The position numbers and the translations under genes are program-made. Below, piece after piece: positions 32,800-42,421 of a stretch of 64,000 nucleotides of DNA. Under the pieces are notes generated by a model, which ran no database searches, was not told the origin of the DNA, and was given only the letters and a program-made list of their open reading frames with translations. Each line of letters starts with the position of its first letter. Positions within the stretch are counted from its first letter, which is position 1. Source of the DNA: Desulfotignum sp. (GTDB taxonomy: Bacteria > Desulfobacterota > Desulfobacteria > Desulfobacterales > Desulfobacteraceae); assembly GCA_011390635.1 (NCBI GenBank), contig JAABSA010000009.1:1-64000 (forward strand), given 5' to 3'.

Positions 32800-33096
32800 T
32801 CAGCCCAGAGGCTTGAGGATCTGTCCTGCTTCATCCATAATAAATACCTGGTGGCCGGCTTTTCTTGCTGTATCAATGATGTCTTCTTCAATAACCGCAT
32901 GGATGTCATATTTTTCCGTGAACAAATCCTTGGGCAGCAGTTGAAAACAGGATTTTGCATCCTGCTTGGTCTTGAATACCGGCAGAAATTTTTCTTTGGT
33001 TTTTTCATCACTGAATCCCAATATTTTCTCGGATGCAGTTTCGGGATTTTGAACAATCACGTAATACCAGTTGTCAGAAATACTTATATCATCCAT
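32800..33096 (-). CDS. Small conserved-looking protein of the acs operon
   Basis: A 98-residue, acidic, soluble protein with no recognised motif. It has no cysteine cluster (only one Cys), no signal and no membrane helix. The text VFKTKQDAKSCFQLLPKD and YDIHAVIEEDIIDTARK suggests a small alpha/beta domain vaguely like SseB. It sits between acsE and cooC in the same direction, 22 bp before cooC, so it is likely co-expressed with the CODH/ACS genes. It may be an accessory or assembly factor; function unknown. Confidence 0.6.
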   Translation of the reverse strand: MDDISISDNWYYVIVQNPETASEKILGFSDEKTKEKFLPVFKTKQDAKSCFQLLPKDLFTEKYDIHAVIEEDIIDTARKAGHQVFIMDEAGQILKPLG

Positions 33097-33203
33097 ATGG
33101 TCAGTCCGTTTTTTTCAGGGTTTATTAATCTCAATATAAGCGCAAATTGCACAAAATAAAGGCAAGAACAACAAAGAAAAATTTTGTTTGCCAGGTTGAA
33201 ATT

Positions 33204-33240
33204 ACAAAGCCCCTGTACGGTTCTGTAACAGGGGCTTTGT
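33204..33240. terminator. Perfect 13-bp hairpin between acsE and the small ORF
   Basis: ACAAAGCCCCTGT (33204-33216) and ACAGGGGCTTTGT (33228-33240) pair perfectly around an 11-nt loop. On the minus transcript the stem is followed by AATTTC, not a U-run. It is more likely an intercistronic or partial attenuation structure than a full terminator. Confidence 0.65.
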
Positions 33241-33263
33241 ATAAAAAACAAAATGATGAAAAA

Positions 33264-34178
33264 CTATATTTCAAGCCATGAATCAGAGTAAAGGGTTTCA
33301 CCCATGATGACTTTATAGGTTTTGGCGTAATCTTGCATTTCCTTGTCAAGACTTGCAATGTCGGGTTGATTGCCGTCCATCATGCCCCAGATCAGATCCA
33401 CGATATCCTGGCGTTTGCCTTTGGCAATGGCGGTCAATTGCTTGTCAAGGGGATCTGAAATGACCGATTTCATACCGTTTTTCCACAGCATGACCATGTA
33501 AGTCTGGTTCAGAATCGGCCGTAAATGTTCGGGCGGGCCATTGGAAATGTTGGACAATCCGCAGGTGGATTTGGCACCCGGCGCGATTTCCTCTAACATC
33601 ATCTGGAAATTGAGCAGGCTCATGAGCTGCTGCTGCTGGATGTTCACCGGTGTTACAATGCCGTCCACCCAGATTTTTTCATTGGGGATCCCGGCTTCAT
33701 TGGCAAAATAGATCAGTTCCACTGCCAGGGCGGCCCGCTCATTTTCATCCCTGGGAAGACCATCTGGTCCCCACATCAGGGCAACAAAGTCCGCATCATA
33801 CTGGGCAGCCATGGGCACCATTTTTTCATACCGTTCCGGTCTGGCCATGATGGAGTTGATAATATGGGGGGCATCGGCGGGTTTACACACTTTGAGACCG
33901 GCCTCAATGGCATCGATATTGGATGAGTCCAGCAGCAGCGGCATGCCCGGGACAGCTTCCTGGACCACATTGACCACCCAGGGCATCAGCTCTGTGCCGA
34001 ATTTTTTGGCAGGTCCTAGATTAATATCAATGTAGTCCATACCCAGCTCCTTCTGGCGCAGGACCTCTTCTTGAATGGGTACAGGGTTGCGCTTGGCCGG
34101 ATCGGATTCCTTGAACTCTTTTCCGATCACCCGGGAAATGACGTTCAGGCTTTCACCAAATAGAATCATGTTTTCCAT
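33264..34178 (-). CDS. acsE: Methyltetrahydrofolate:corrinoid/iron-sulfur protein methyltransferase
   Basis: A 304-residue TIM barrel of the pterin-binding family. ESLNVISR at the start, DYIDINLGP, LLLDSSN, and STCGLSNISNGPP with the conserved asparagine match AcsE. It moves the methyl group from N5-methyltetrahydrofolate to the cobalt of the AcsCD corrinoid protein, linking the folate branch to acetyl-CoA synthesis. Length agrees with the family, about 262 in Moorella plus an extension here of about 40. It follows acsC after 91 bp, which contain a hairpin. Confidence 0.9.
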   Translation of the reverse strand: MENMILFGESLNVISRVIGKEFKESDPAKRNPVPIQEEVLRQKELGMDYIDINLGPAKKFGTELMPWVVNVVQEAVPGMPLLLDSSNIDAIEAGLKVCKPADAPHIINSIMARPERYEKMVPMAAQYDADFVALMWGPDGLPRDENERAALAVELIYFANEAGIPNEKIWVDGIVTPVNIQQQQLMSLLNFQMMLEEIAPGAKSTCGLSNISNGPPEHLRPILNQTYMVMLWKNGMKSVISDPLDKQLTAIAKGKRQDIVDLIWGMMDGNQPDIASLDKEMQDYAKTYKVIMGETLYSDSWLEI

Positions 34179-34232
34179 GTTCTTATCCTTTTATTATTGT
34201 AAGATTGACATCTCAAGGTTGACAAGGGATAA

Positions 34233-34260
34233 GCCGGGACAGAAAAACCTCTGTCCCGGC
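34233..34260. repeat. Intercistronic hairpin between acsC and acsE
   Basis: GCCGGGACAG (34233-34242) and CTGTCCCGGC (34251-34260), perfect 10-bp arms with an 8-nt loop. It lies just after the acsC stop in the transcript sense. No U-run follows in the minus direction, so read-through with mRNA stabilisation is plausible. Confidence 0.6.
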
Positions 34261-34269
34261 GGTTGCGTA

Positions 34270-35613
34270 TTATTTTTTTGATTTCAGGAAGGCAGGCAGA
34301 TGGGCTGCTTCCCTGGGACCCACGGTGATGGTCCAGCCGGGCAGCTCTTCTTCAACATCCCCGGCAATGGCAGCAGCGTAACCCGGGATGATCAGTTCCG
34401 TATGTTTGACTTTGTCCATGATACCGCATTTTTTCACGAACACACCTACATCATCGCCGCCGAATTTACCGGCAGCCCAGGCGGTGAGTACTGACAGGCC
34501 TTCGGAATCCTTGATGAGCAGCCATGCCGGCACTTTGCTTGCCTCGATTTCACCGGACACGATAAAATAGGTCAAGGCAAAGTTGGTGGTGACCAGCACC
34601 GGTGAATTCTCATCCGGGTTGTTGATCTCAAAAATGCCTTCCGTAACCGTCATGGGCCGCTGGGGATCGGTGAAGATATTGAGCCGCTCCAGCAACAGCG
34701 GGAACAAAGATTCTGTGGTAAAATCCGATAACACCACGATGCCGCCGTATTTGGCGACAAACATGGCTGCAATAAGCGTTTCCATATCCAGGTTGGAGGC
34801 CATTTCACAGGGAAAGGTGATGGTGGGGAACCCCAGGGCCTTGTTGCCGGCTTTGAGCGCAGCCCGTCGGATGGCCACCTGGTCTTCCAGGGCCTGTTTG
34901 ATTTCCCTTGAACCCGGATCAATGACCAGGTCCTTGAGGCCCATGCCCGTCAGTTTTTCTGTCAGCGGAATCAACGCTTCCACAGAATCTGCTTTCACAG
35001 CCAGGGGCAGGTCGGCTTCTTTGGCCAGGGCACCGAATTCATCTGCATTGGCTTCAGTGGCCGCGTAAAGCAACGGTCGTTTGAATCCGGCCGCTTCTAT
35101 ACCCGCTTTCATCACTGCCGCATCTTCTGTCATGAGCACCAGATTGAATTCTGATTCAGTGGCGATTTTTTTTGCCACAGCAGCAAATGCATCAGCACCT
35201 TTGCCGGCATCCTTTACCACCAGCAGTTCCGGCCGCAGGTTCAGGCCCACTCTTTCATACTGGAATGCATTATAGGTTTTCAAGGTAGTGTCAAGGGCTG
35301 CAAGATCTGTATCAGATGCCACGGTGGCTGCCAGGACAGTGGGGTTGAAAAAGGTTTTTTCATGCCTGTAAAGCACGGTTTCACCGCCGGTGGCGGTTTT
35401 ACGAATCCCTTTTCCCAAGGTTACGGGACGGATGGGCGGGGCAGAGGCTTCCGCCAGCTGTTCTTTTGCCTCATCAGACACATAGGGGCAGCTGTCCAGC
35501 TCAGCTTTTCCCGAAGCCAGATTCATTGCAAATGCAAGACAGGTGGGAACCCCGCACTCCTTGCAATTGGTCTTGGGAAGGAGTTTGAATATCTGTATAC
35601 CGGTTAATGCCAT
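34270..35613 (-). CDS. acsC: Corrinoid/iron-sulfur protein, large (gamma) subunit
   Basis: A 447-residue protein. The N-terminal cluster motif TNCKECGVPTCLAFAMNLAS with a later CPY gives CX2CX4CX16C, the 4Fe-4S site that reductively activates cobalt. A TIM barrel follows, and the C-terminal part (GYAAAIAGDVEEELPGWTIT, VGPREA) is the corrinoid-binding segment. With AcsD it accepts methyl from AcsE and donates it to AcsB. RBS AAGGAGA is well placed. Confidence 0.92.
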   Translation of the reverse strand: MALTGIQIFKLLPKTNCKECGVPTCLAFAMNLASGKAELDSCPYVSDEAKEQLAEASAPPIRPVTLGKGIRKTATGGETVLYRHEKTFFNPTVLAATVASDTDLAALDTTLKTYNAFQYERVGLNLRPELLVVKDAGKGADAFAAVAKKIATESEFNLVLMTEDAAVMKAGIEAAGFKRPLLYAATEANADEFGALAKEADLPLAVKADSVEALIPLTEKLTGMGLKDLVIDPGSREIKQALEDQVAIRRAALKAGNKALGFPTITFPCEMASNLDMETLIAAMFVAKYGGIVVLSDFTTESLFPLLLERLNIFTDPQRPMTVTEGIFEINNPDENSPVLVTTNFALTYFIVSGEIEASKVPAWLLIKDSEGLSVLTAWAAGKFGGDDVGVFVKKCGIMDKVKHTELIIPGYAAAIAGDVEEELPGWTITVGPREAAHLPAFLKSKK

Positions 35614-35649
35614 GTTAGTCTCCTTAAAAGTTTATACAACCATATGGTC

Positions 35650-35692
35650 AAGGCGGGGCAGATTGATATCTGGTGGAATACTGCCCCGCCTT
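35650..35692. repeat. Intercistronic hairpin between acsB and acsC
   Basis: AAGGCGGGGCAG (35650-35661) and CTGCCCCGCCTT (35681-35692), perfect 12-bp arms around a 19-nt loop. On the minus transcript it is followed by GACCATATGG, so no terminator T-run. Likely a transcript-processing or stability element. Confidence 0.65.
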
Positions 35693-35701
35693 TGTATTAG
35701 T

Positions 35702-37915
35702 CTATCCCACTATGGGGTCCATATTCAGGGCCGGGTGGCCTTTTTCCTGGAGAAAGGAAAGAATCTCCTCTTCTGTTGTGCCAACAGTTTCATCGGCGAT
35801 CATGTCAAACAGATTGGGAACACCCATTTCTTCACCCCGGGCAACAATCCGGTCTTTGAGCTCTTCTTTGAGCATCTTGGGCATCCAGACCATCCGCAGC
35901 AGACCGCCGTCGCCAACGATAAATTTACCCTGGGTGATGTTGTGTTTTGAATGGCCCACAAATCCGGGAGATGAAGCCCCGCCGCCCATGACGCCGGCCA
36001 GAGTGGTGAACTTCATACCACATGGTGTTTCGCCAGTGTAGTCGCGGCCAACGGTCATCACCCCGTTGCAGGAGGGCAGCAGGGCTGCAATACATTCGCA
36101 GCATCCGCAGGTGGTCATGGGATCATGCACCATGGAGTAAAAGTTGTAATGGGTGACAGCACCCCTGGATGCCTTGTATACGAAATCATTCACCCCTTTC
36201 CACTGTCCCAGCTTGGGATCCAGGCATTCACCTTTTTCTATGGGCTGGTTGGGGCCGGTGGGATTGATTTCATAGGAGGCCTTGCAGTCCATCCAGTTGT
36301 AGGCACCGCACAGACCGGTTCTTTCCGGGGATACCGAACATACATGGCTGGGGGCAAAGGACTGGCACAGGGTACAGGAGTAGTATGTCTCAACATCTTC
36401 ATCCCGCATGTTGTCAACCCGGGCATCCCGCGCCAGGTAATTTTCTCTGGCGGTGGCCGTCATCTTGTCCACATCTTCTTTTTTGGTGTACAGGGTGACC
36501 TGAACCTTGTCCACGATCTTGTTGAAGTCCTGGTGGAACTTGGCATGGAGCACCACACCGATATCCTTGAGGGTGAATCCCTTTTCAATGGCTGCCTTGG
36601 AGATTCGCACCCAGGAGATATCCCGCTGTCCAATGTGCATGATGCCCTGGATATAGTTGATCAGATGGTGGATCTGCCGTTCCATGATGGGTTCGAAATC
36701 ATCCTGGAACTCCCTTCCTGCAATCTGGACAAAAATTCCCAGGGGAAAGGTGCCGCCTTCCTTGATATCGGAAATATCCGGGCCGATGATTTCCACTTTG
36801 CCATCTTCAATGGCATTCATGTCCGCCATTTTTACAAGCTCGGTGCACTGGGTTTTTCCGCCGCCACACTGGGCATACAGATCCGCTCCCCTGACACGCT
36901 CTCCTTCATAGGCCGGGCCGAATGCGCAGGGAATATCGATTTCAGAGACCTGGACCTTGAGTCCTCTGACTTCCACCGATTTCTGGACCATATCTTCATG
37001 GGCCACCGGTGCCACCACATGCTCATAGGTACAGATACCAGTGGGCAGAATTTCAGGAATTTCCGTGTCTGCAATGGTGGGAAAACCCCAGTTGACACAA
37101 CCGGCAGCCGCAACCCCCCATTCGGTTCCCACATCCCCCAGGGCGTTTACAAACGCAAATACCCGGTCTTTGTTGTATTTAAGGATGGTTTTAAAATCAC
37201 CGGGTTTTACACCGCCGAATGCCATGGCTGCTCTGTTGGCAAACCCCAGGGCAAAGACTGCTGAGGAAATATCCGGGCCAAACGGCACGATACGGGTGTT
37301 CCACCCGATCTGCATACCGGCATCCAGGCATTGCTGGATCAGGGTTTTGCCATTGTGGTTGGCGGCACAGAAAATATACAGAGAACGTTTCTGATAGTCT
37401 TCCACAATCATCTTGGCGATCTCTTTATTGGGTGCGGCTCCCACCATTGCGGCAAATCCAGGTGCGGACCCGTCCACAAACTCCACCCCGCGTTTTCGTA
37501 AGATGGTATCATCGGCTGCCCCTACCCAGAGTTTGCCGTTTTCAATGTCCGGGTCTTCCTGGGCAATATAGAAATCAGGGTCATTTAGATAGCGCAGGGC
37601 TTCTTTGACTTCATAGGAAATGATACCTGCCATACCTGCATCCAGAAGTGGCCCCAAGTACGGGAGCCAGTTTTTCAGTTTGATATGGGGGGGTAACAGG
37701 CCCCTGGCAAATTCCATGGGCTTTTTCAAATCTTCCAGGGTTTCACATTTCAACCCGGTCAGAGAATAGATGACCGGCAGGTAATACGCAGTGTTGGGAA
37801 ATCCAATTTTTGTACTGGCATCGTAGGTCTGAAGTGCTTTTTCAAGTTCACCTTCCACCTGTGCAACCACTTTGTAGCCACCCTGAATGGCAGCAAATGC
37901 GATTAATTTAGACAT
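35702..37915 (-). CDS. acsB: Acetyl-CoA synthase (CO-methylating), beta subunit
   Basis: A 737-residue enzyme that forms acetyl-CoA from CO, a methyl group and CoA at the nickel-containing A-cluster. Cluster ligands are visible in YYSCTLCQSFAPSHVC, then GLCGAYNWMDC, and the later CGCCECIAALLPSCNG. Length matches the bacterial family (about 730). In sulfate reducers it can run in either direction. The upstream gene is cooS with an 85-bp gap; RBS GAAGGAGG. Confidence 0.95.
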   Translation of the reverse strand: MSKLIAFAAIQGGYKVVAQVEGELEKALQTYDASTKIGFPNTAYYLPVIYSLTGLKCETLEDLKKPMEFARGLLPPHIKLKNWLPYLGPLLDAGMAGIISYEVKEALRYLNDPDFYIAQEDPDIENGKLWVGAADDTILRKRGVEFVDGSAPGFAAMVGAAPNKEIAKMIVEDYQKRSLYIFCAANHNGKTLIQQCLDAGMQIGWNTRIVPFGPDISSAVFALGFANRAAMAFGGVKPGDFKTILKYNKDRVFAFVNALGDVGTEWGVAAAGCVNWGFPTIADTEIPEILPTGICTYEHVVAPVAHEDMVQKSVEVRGLKVQVSEIDIPCAFGPAYEGERVRGADLYAQCGGGKTQCTELVKMADMNAIEDGKVEIIGPDISDIKEGGTFPLGIFVQIAGREFQDDFEPIMERQIHHLINYIQGIMHIGQRDISWVRISKAAIEKGFTLKDIGVVLHAKFHQDFNKIVDKVQVTLYTKKEDVDKMTATARENYLARDARVDNMRDEDVETYYSCTLCQSFAPSHVCSVSPERTGLCGAYNWMDCKASYEINPTGPNQPIEKGECLDPKLGQWKGVNDFVYKASRGAVTHYNFYSMVHDPMTTCGCCECIAALLPSCNGVMTVGRDYTGETPCGMKFTTLAGVMGGGASSPGFVGHSKHNITQGKFIVGDGGLLRMVWMPKMLKEELKDRIVARGEEMGVPNLFDMIADETVGTTEEEILSFLQEKGHPALNMDPIVG

Positions 37916-38000
37916 ATTTTTTCTTTCCTCCTTCGTTGAGGATTTATTGTAATTATCTGTTCACTGTTGTTGTATCACACATCCTGATTTCTTCGGCGTA

Positions 38001-40028
38001 TCAGGCTTCCAGTTGCTGACGGTCGGCCATATCCATCAATACGCGCTCTCTGGCTTTGTCAATGCCCAGTGCTTTTCTTTTCTTGTCGATGTGGGCGATC
38101 ATAAGATGGGCATGTTTGATGGGATCAGGTTCCACATCCCATTTGCCGCCGTAAATGCCTTCCAGTTCCTTGGAAATATAATCATGGAACACCGGGGCAC
38201 CGGAAGTGGGCAGGGTACCGCCGAAGACTGTGTACACACCTGAGCTGACAAAATAATGGCCAATGGATATGGCTTTTTCACTCATCCATTCAGGGGCGGA
38301 GCCGGCTGCCGGAATATCGGCAAGATCGGTTCCCAGGCCGCCTGCCTTGATGACTTCCGTGGCTGCCAGAAGGATTCTGGAGTTGTCCACACAGGATCCC
38401 AGGTGGAGGACCGGAGGAATGCCCACTGTTTCACAGATTTCCGCCAGGCCGGGACCGCAGTATACCTGGGCCGCCTCAGGCGTGAGCAGGCCGTGGATGG
38501 CGGCGGTAATGCCGTCGCAGCCCGTGGTGAGCACCAGGACATCGTTCTTGATCAGTTCCTTGATCACCTTGATATGCATTTCATTGTGGCGGGACCGGGC
38601 ATTGTTGCAGCCCACCACCCCGGCAAGCCCCCGGATGCGGCCGTTGATGATGTTGTCGTTCAGGGTGTAGTAGGTGCCCCTGAAGGTGCCGCCCAGATGG
38701 TACTGGATCGATTCCACCCCGAAACCGGCGATCTGGGTGGCCTTGTAATGGGGAATCATGACATCGGATCCCCGGTTTTTGAAGTTGTCTATGGCCATTT
38801 TCACGATGCGTTTGGCATCTTCCAGGGCATAGTGTTCATTGAACTCGATGTGGATGACATTGTCCTGTTCCATTCTGGCGATGGGATGGGTGGTGATGAG
38901 CTTGGTGTGGAAACATTTGGCCACATTGGCCAGGTTCTGCATCACGCACTGGATGTCCACCACCATGGCATCACAGGCACCGGTGATGATGGCCAGCTCC
39001 TGCTGAAGAAAATTGCCTGCTGTGGGAATGCCGTGTCTCTGGAGCATTTCATTGGCGGTACAGCAAATGCCCCCCAGCTGGATGCCGGCTGCGCCCTTTT
39101 CCTTGGCATAATTGACCATTTCTTCGGACTGTGCCACCGCCACAATAACTTCTGAAAGTACCGGTTCATGGCCGTGGACAATGATATTTACATGGTCTGC
39201 TTTCATGATGCCAAGGTTGGCTTCAGACTGCAGCGGGGTGGGGGTGCCGAAGAGCACATCCTGCAGATCGGTGGCCAGCATGGAACCGCCCCATCCGTCA
39301 GCCAGAGATGCCCGGGTGCATTGTTTGATAAGGTTTTTGTAATCCTGGTCCACGCCCATGTGGGTTCTGTGCATGATCTCCACGATTTCTCTGTCAATGT
39401 TTCTGGGAAGTACGCCCTGTTTTTTCCATTTTTCATAATTGGATTTGGGTGCCCGTTTGAGATACAGCAACTCCCCTTCTGGTTTACCCCATTCATTAAG
39501 GGCCACTTCAGCCACTTCCAGGGCAATTTCATCAATGTCTCTGTCCTTGGTTTCCCCGTCTTCTTCCACGGTGATGGCAACATTCAGGTGGGGGGCAATG
39601 GCCAAAAGTTTCTGGGTGTCCTTGATCTGGTAGGCTTCAGTCTCTTTTTTGGCCGCAGACATGAACACTTCCGCCACGCAACGACCGTGGTCGGAGTGGG
39701 CCGCAGCGCCGGCAGCAACCATTCTGGCAAAGTTTCTGGCTGCAATGGTGTTGGGTGTGGCACCGCACAGACCTTTTCTGGTATCTTCGCCTTCAATCCC
39801 GCCCTTGGGAAGGGGCAGCCGGCAGGGGCCCATGGCGCAGTTTTTACAGCAGATACCCTGGATGCCGATGTTACAGGGTTTCATGGTCACTGCCCGGTCA
39901 AAAATGGTTTCAACCCCGAGCTTGTGGGATCTGACAATCATTTCCTGGGTGGATATTTCATATGATGCTTCAATGGGATCAGCCAGTTTGGGTTCTTTGG
40001 CTGTTTTTTCTTTTTTTACTTCTGCCAT
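38001..40028 (-). CDS. cooS: Carbon monoxide dehydrogenase catalytic subunit
   Basis: A 675-residue CODH that interconverts CO and CO2 at the nickel-iron C-cluster. The B/D-cluster cysteines lie near residue 55 (CNIGIQGICCKNC, GPCRLP). C-cluster ligands appear in IIVHGHEP, GICCTANE, GVVGCNNARS, TTGCDGI and LGSCVDNSR. This is the acsA position in acetogen operons. RBS GGAGGAACCTCTG precedes the ATG. Confidence 0.95.
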   Translation of the reverse strand: MAEVKKEKTAKEPKLADPIEASYEISTQEMIVRSHKLGVETIFDRAVTMKPCNIGIQGICCKNCAMGPCRLPLPKGGIEGEDTRKGLCGATPNTIAARNFARMVAAGAAAHSDHGRCVAEVFMSAAKKETEAYQIKDTQKLLAIAPHLNVAITVEEDGETKDRDIDEIALEVAEVALNEWGKPEGELLYLKRAPKSNYEKWKKQGVLPRNIDREIVEIMHRTHMGVDQDYKNLIKQCTRASLADGWGGSMLATDLQDVLFGTPTPLQSEANLGIMKADHVNIIVHGHEPVLSEVIVAVAQSEEMVNYAKEKGAAGIQLGGICCTANEMLQRHGIPTAGNFLQQELAIITGACDAMVVDIQCVMQNLANVAKCFHTKLITTHPIARMEQDNVIHIEFNEHYALEDAKRIVKMAIDNFKNRGSDVMIPHYKATQIAGFGVESIQYHLGGTFRGTYYTLNDNIINGRIRGLAGVVGCNNARSRHNEMHIKVIKELIKNDVLVLTTGCDGITAAIHGLLTPEAAQVYCGPGLAEICETVGIPPVLHLGSCVDNSRILLAATEVIKAGGLGTDLADIPAAGSAPEWMSEKAISIGHYFVSSGVYTVFGGTLPTSGAPVFHDYISKELEGIYGGKWDVEPDPIKHAHLMIAHIDKKRKALGIDKARERVLMDMADRQQLEA

Positions 40029-40103
40029 CAGAGGTTCCTCCTCTTATTATTTTTGGTGTAATCTGCTGCCCGGCAGTATTGATCCGAGAGCAGTTGGTTG
40101 CGG

Positions 40104-41657
40104 TTAAACCGCACGTTTGTGAATACGGTTAAGGTTTTCAATGATTTTTTCAAGCTGGTTTTTCTGGATTTTGGCTGCGGTCATGGGGACTGCTTTTTTG
40201 GGTGCTGCTTCTGTTTTGTGTTTGGCCATTTCAGCCGCTCTTTTGTCCCGCAGGGCCTGTTCTTCAGCTTCCAGTTTGGCTGCAGCATCCTTTTGCGCTT
40301 TTTTCTCGGCTTTCATTTTTGCAGCAGCAGCTGCCTGTTCATCCGCCTTGGCTTTTGCGTCGGCCCGGGCTTTTGCCTCAGCATCTGCCACAGCTTTTGC
40401 CTGTGCATCCGCTTTTGCTTTTGCTTCGGCATCTGCCTTGGCTTTTGCTTCCGCTTCAGGGTCTTTGGCTGGTGTTGTTTCTTTGGCTGCAGGTTCAGGG
40501 GCTGCTTCTGCCTTGGGTGCTGGTTTTGCCTCTGCCTTGGGTGCCGGTGCAGCCGTTTTTGCTTCTTCTTTTTTGACCGGCGCCGCTTTTTTGACCGGGG
40601 CTTTCTTTTTTTCTTCTTCAATGGTCAGGTCCGGTGCCGGAGCCATGGCAGCGAAATCAATATCTACATCATCCAGCTGTTTGGTGATGGGGGCAATCTC
40701 CATGGCGGAACCGCCGCCGGACGCAAGTTCAATGAATGCTTTGACCAGTTTGATGGATTCAGGATGGCGCATGATCAGGATACTGGAACCGGACATGAGG
40801 TAGGATACCGCACCCACAGCTTCCATGAGAATGGCCCGGCGCTCCGGGTCACCCAGTTCGGGCGCTTCTTCAACCGGCTGTTTGGCTTCCTTGCATTTCC
40901 ACACCTCATTGCCCAGGTTGTTGATCATGGGATTCTGGAGTTTGTCATCCCCCTGGGTCATGGCTGCCTGGGTCAGACGTTCCATAACAGAGTATGAATA
41001 TTCCAGGCCATATCCCAGCCCTCCTGTGGTGGGATCCACGATTACCTTGTCCAGGGAAACCCCTAAGTTTTCCAGCAGGATATTCACCTGTTTGGCCAGG
41101 TTGACGTCAATGGGGGAAGAGGAAATGATGGTGTGTCCATATCCCATGGCCGCAGCACCGATCGACTTGTGGTTTTTTTCCTCCACCGGTCCCAGGACCA
41201 GGTTGTGACCGTCACACACCTCACATATTTTTTTGAGGACCTCAGCATCCTTGGCCGGTACGGCGCAGCCCCAGACAATCAGGGGCACATCAATGGCCTC
41301 ACTGACTTTTTTAACGGTCTTTGCCGCATCATCCGGGCCGGCATCCTTGTCGTTCGGATCGGTGCTTTTAAGTTGAAGTACAATGGCCTGTGCCTTGTAT
41401 TCTTCCACACATTTTTTGGCCCAGGCCACCGGATCACCCAGTACGTCCTTAAATGGTGCTTTGGCGGCTTCCGGCCAGTCTTCGGGCTCCATGTCCCAGA
41501 TTTCCATGGCAATGACAGGTTTGTTGGGCATATCACCTTCGAACTGATAGAAAGGATAGCTTGTCTGTCCGCCGACGGTAAGGGCGGTATCACCTTTTCC
41601 AATGGTGATACCTTTGATGGTGCCGGCATAGGTTTCTTTGGTTATTTCGAATCCCAC
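40104..41657 (-). CDS. acsD: Corrinoid/iron-sulfur protein, small (delta) subunit, with long Ala/Lys tail
   Basis: A 517-residue protein. Residues 1 to about 345 are the AcsD TIM barrel (YPFYQFEGDMPNKPVIAMEI, DPTTGGLGYGLEYSYSVMER, MRHPESIKLVKAFIEL), partner of AcsC. From about 347 to 490 is a low-complexity segment of Ala, Lys, Glu and Pro with EAKAKADAEAKAKADAQAKA repeats, probably a long helix like that of TolA. A short conserved-looking helix ends the protein (QKNQLEKIIENLNRIHKRAV). Moorella AcsD is about 320 residues, so the tail is an addition. The start codon is GTG, with AGGAGG in front. It is the first gene of the operon. Confidence 0.9.
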   Translation of the reverse strand: MGFEITKETYAGTIKGITIGKGDTALTVGGQTSYPFYQFEGDMPNKPVIAMEIWDMEPEDWPEAAKAPFKDVLGDPVAWAKKCVEEYKAQAIVLQLKSTDPNDKDAGPDDAAKTVKKVSEAIDVPLIVWGCAVPAKDAEVLKKICEVCDGHNLVLGPVEEKNHKSIGAAAMGYGHTIISSSPIDVNLAKQVNILLENLGVSLDKVIVDPTTGGLGYGLEYSYSVMERLTQAAMTQGDDKLQNPMINNLGNEVWKCKEAKQPVEEAPELGDPERRAILMEAVGAVSYLMSGSSILIMRHPESIKLVKAFIELASGGGSAMEIAPITKQLDDVDIDFAAMAPAPDLTIEEEKKKAPVKKAAPVKKEEAKTAAPAPKAEAKPAPKAEAAPEPAAKETTPAKDPEAEAKAKADAEAKAKADAQAKAVADAEAKARADAKAKADEQAAAAAKMKAEKKAQKDAAAKLEAEEQALRDKRAAEMAKHKTEAAPKKAVPMTAAKIQKNQLEKIIENLNRIHKRAV

Positions 41658-42421
41658 GGTTACCTCCTAAATATTTAAAATGGTTATGAGTTGGAAGGGG
41701 CTGCGATTAATACGGTGCGGCATTATCAAGAAAGGGTGAATGGAAACGGGAATGACGAAGTTATATGCCTGGCTGCTCACTTTCCGTCGTCTGCCCATTT
41801 GCCACACCCTGGATTACAGGTTAATAATATTGATAACCGCATATGATTTATAATTTGTACCCTTTTTTGTCAATAGATGATTGAATTTATTACACTGGAT
41901 GGAATGATATTGAATTTCTTTTGTTTTTAAATGGTTAGACAATCAATGAAATCCCAGTGCTCATTTTGAATCGGATTTAATTTATAAATTATAATCGTAC
42001 TGGCGATATTTTTTGTGGTTCTCCTATGAGACAATAAACCAGTATTTTTGCAGATGCATACGATTGTTTTATGGTTATATCATTATTGTAAAGAAAAATA
42101 TTGCTTTTTTCATGAAAATATATGATTGTTTTTCAGATTTTCAGAATAGAACATTATTGTTTATAACGCCACGGGATGAACCTGAATTTTGCAGATTTTA
42201 TAAATTAATGATACGGCTGATCCCCCAGAGTCCAAAAAATATTTTGTAAAATATAATCACCGTGTGAAAACTATTGATTTTTTACGTTTATTTATATAGT
42301 TAGGTACACTAACAGGACAGACATACCAAAAAACCTCTGGTAATAATAAGCGTAAGGCTTTGTTTTATATTATTTTTTATTATCGGCTCGTTCAGAGTCC
42401 ACATCAACAAAGGAGTAAATC
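41658..42421. other. Divergent control region between acsD and fhs
   Basis: About 760 bp, strongly AT-rich from 41830 to 42390, separate two divergent carbon-core operons. A 78-codon frame at 42013-42249 has no RBS or family and is not called. Long 5' leaders are likely for both operons. Apart from the acsD promoter candidate below, no clear palindromes were seen. Confidence 0.6.
41847..41873 (-). promoter_or_regulatory. acsD operon promoter candidate
   Basis: On the minus strand TTGACA (41873-41868) and TATAAA (41852-41847) with a 15-bp spacer, about 190 nt before the acsD GTG. The spacer is a little short, and the surrounding AT content makes chance matches possible. Confidence 0.4.

Noticed and set aside
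33204-33240. Hairpin as a full transcription terminator of the acs operon
   Set aside because: No U-run on the minus transcript, and two more operon genes follow in the same direction.
40104-40997. Long opposite-strand frames across the acsD tail
   Set aside because: They are shadows of the Ala/Lys-rich repeat, giving Phe/Cys/Leu-rich nonsense translations.
42013-42249. 78-codon frame between acsD and fhs
   Set aside because: AT-rich chance frame without RBS or family match.
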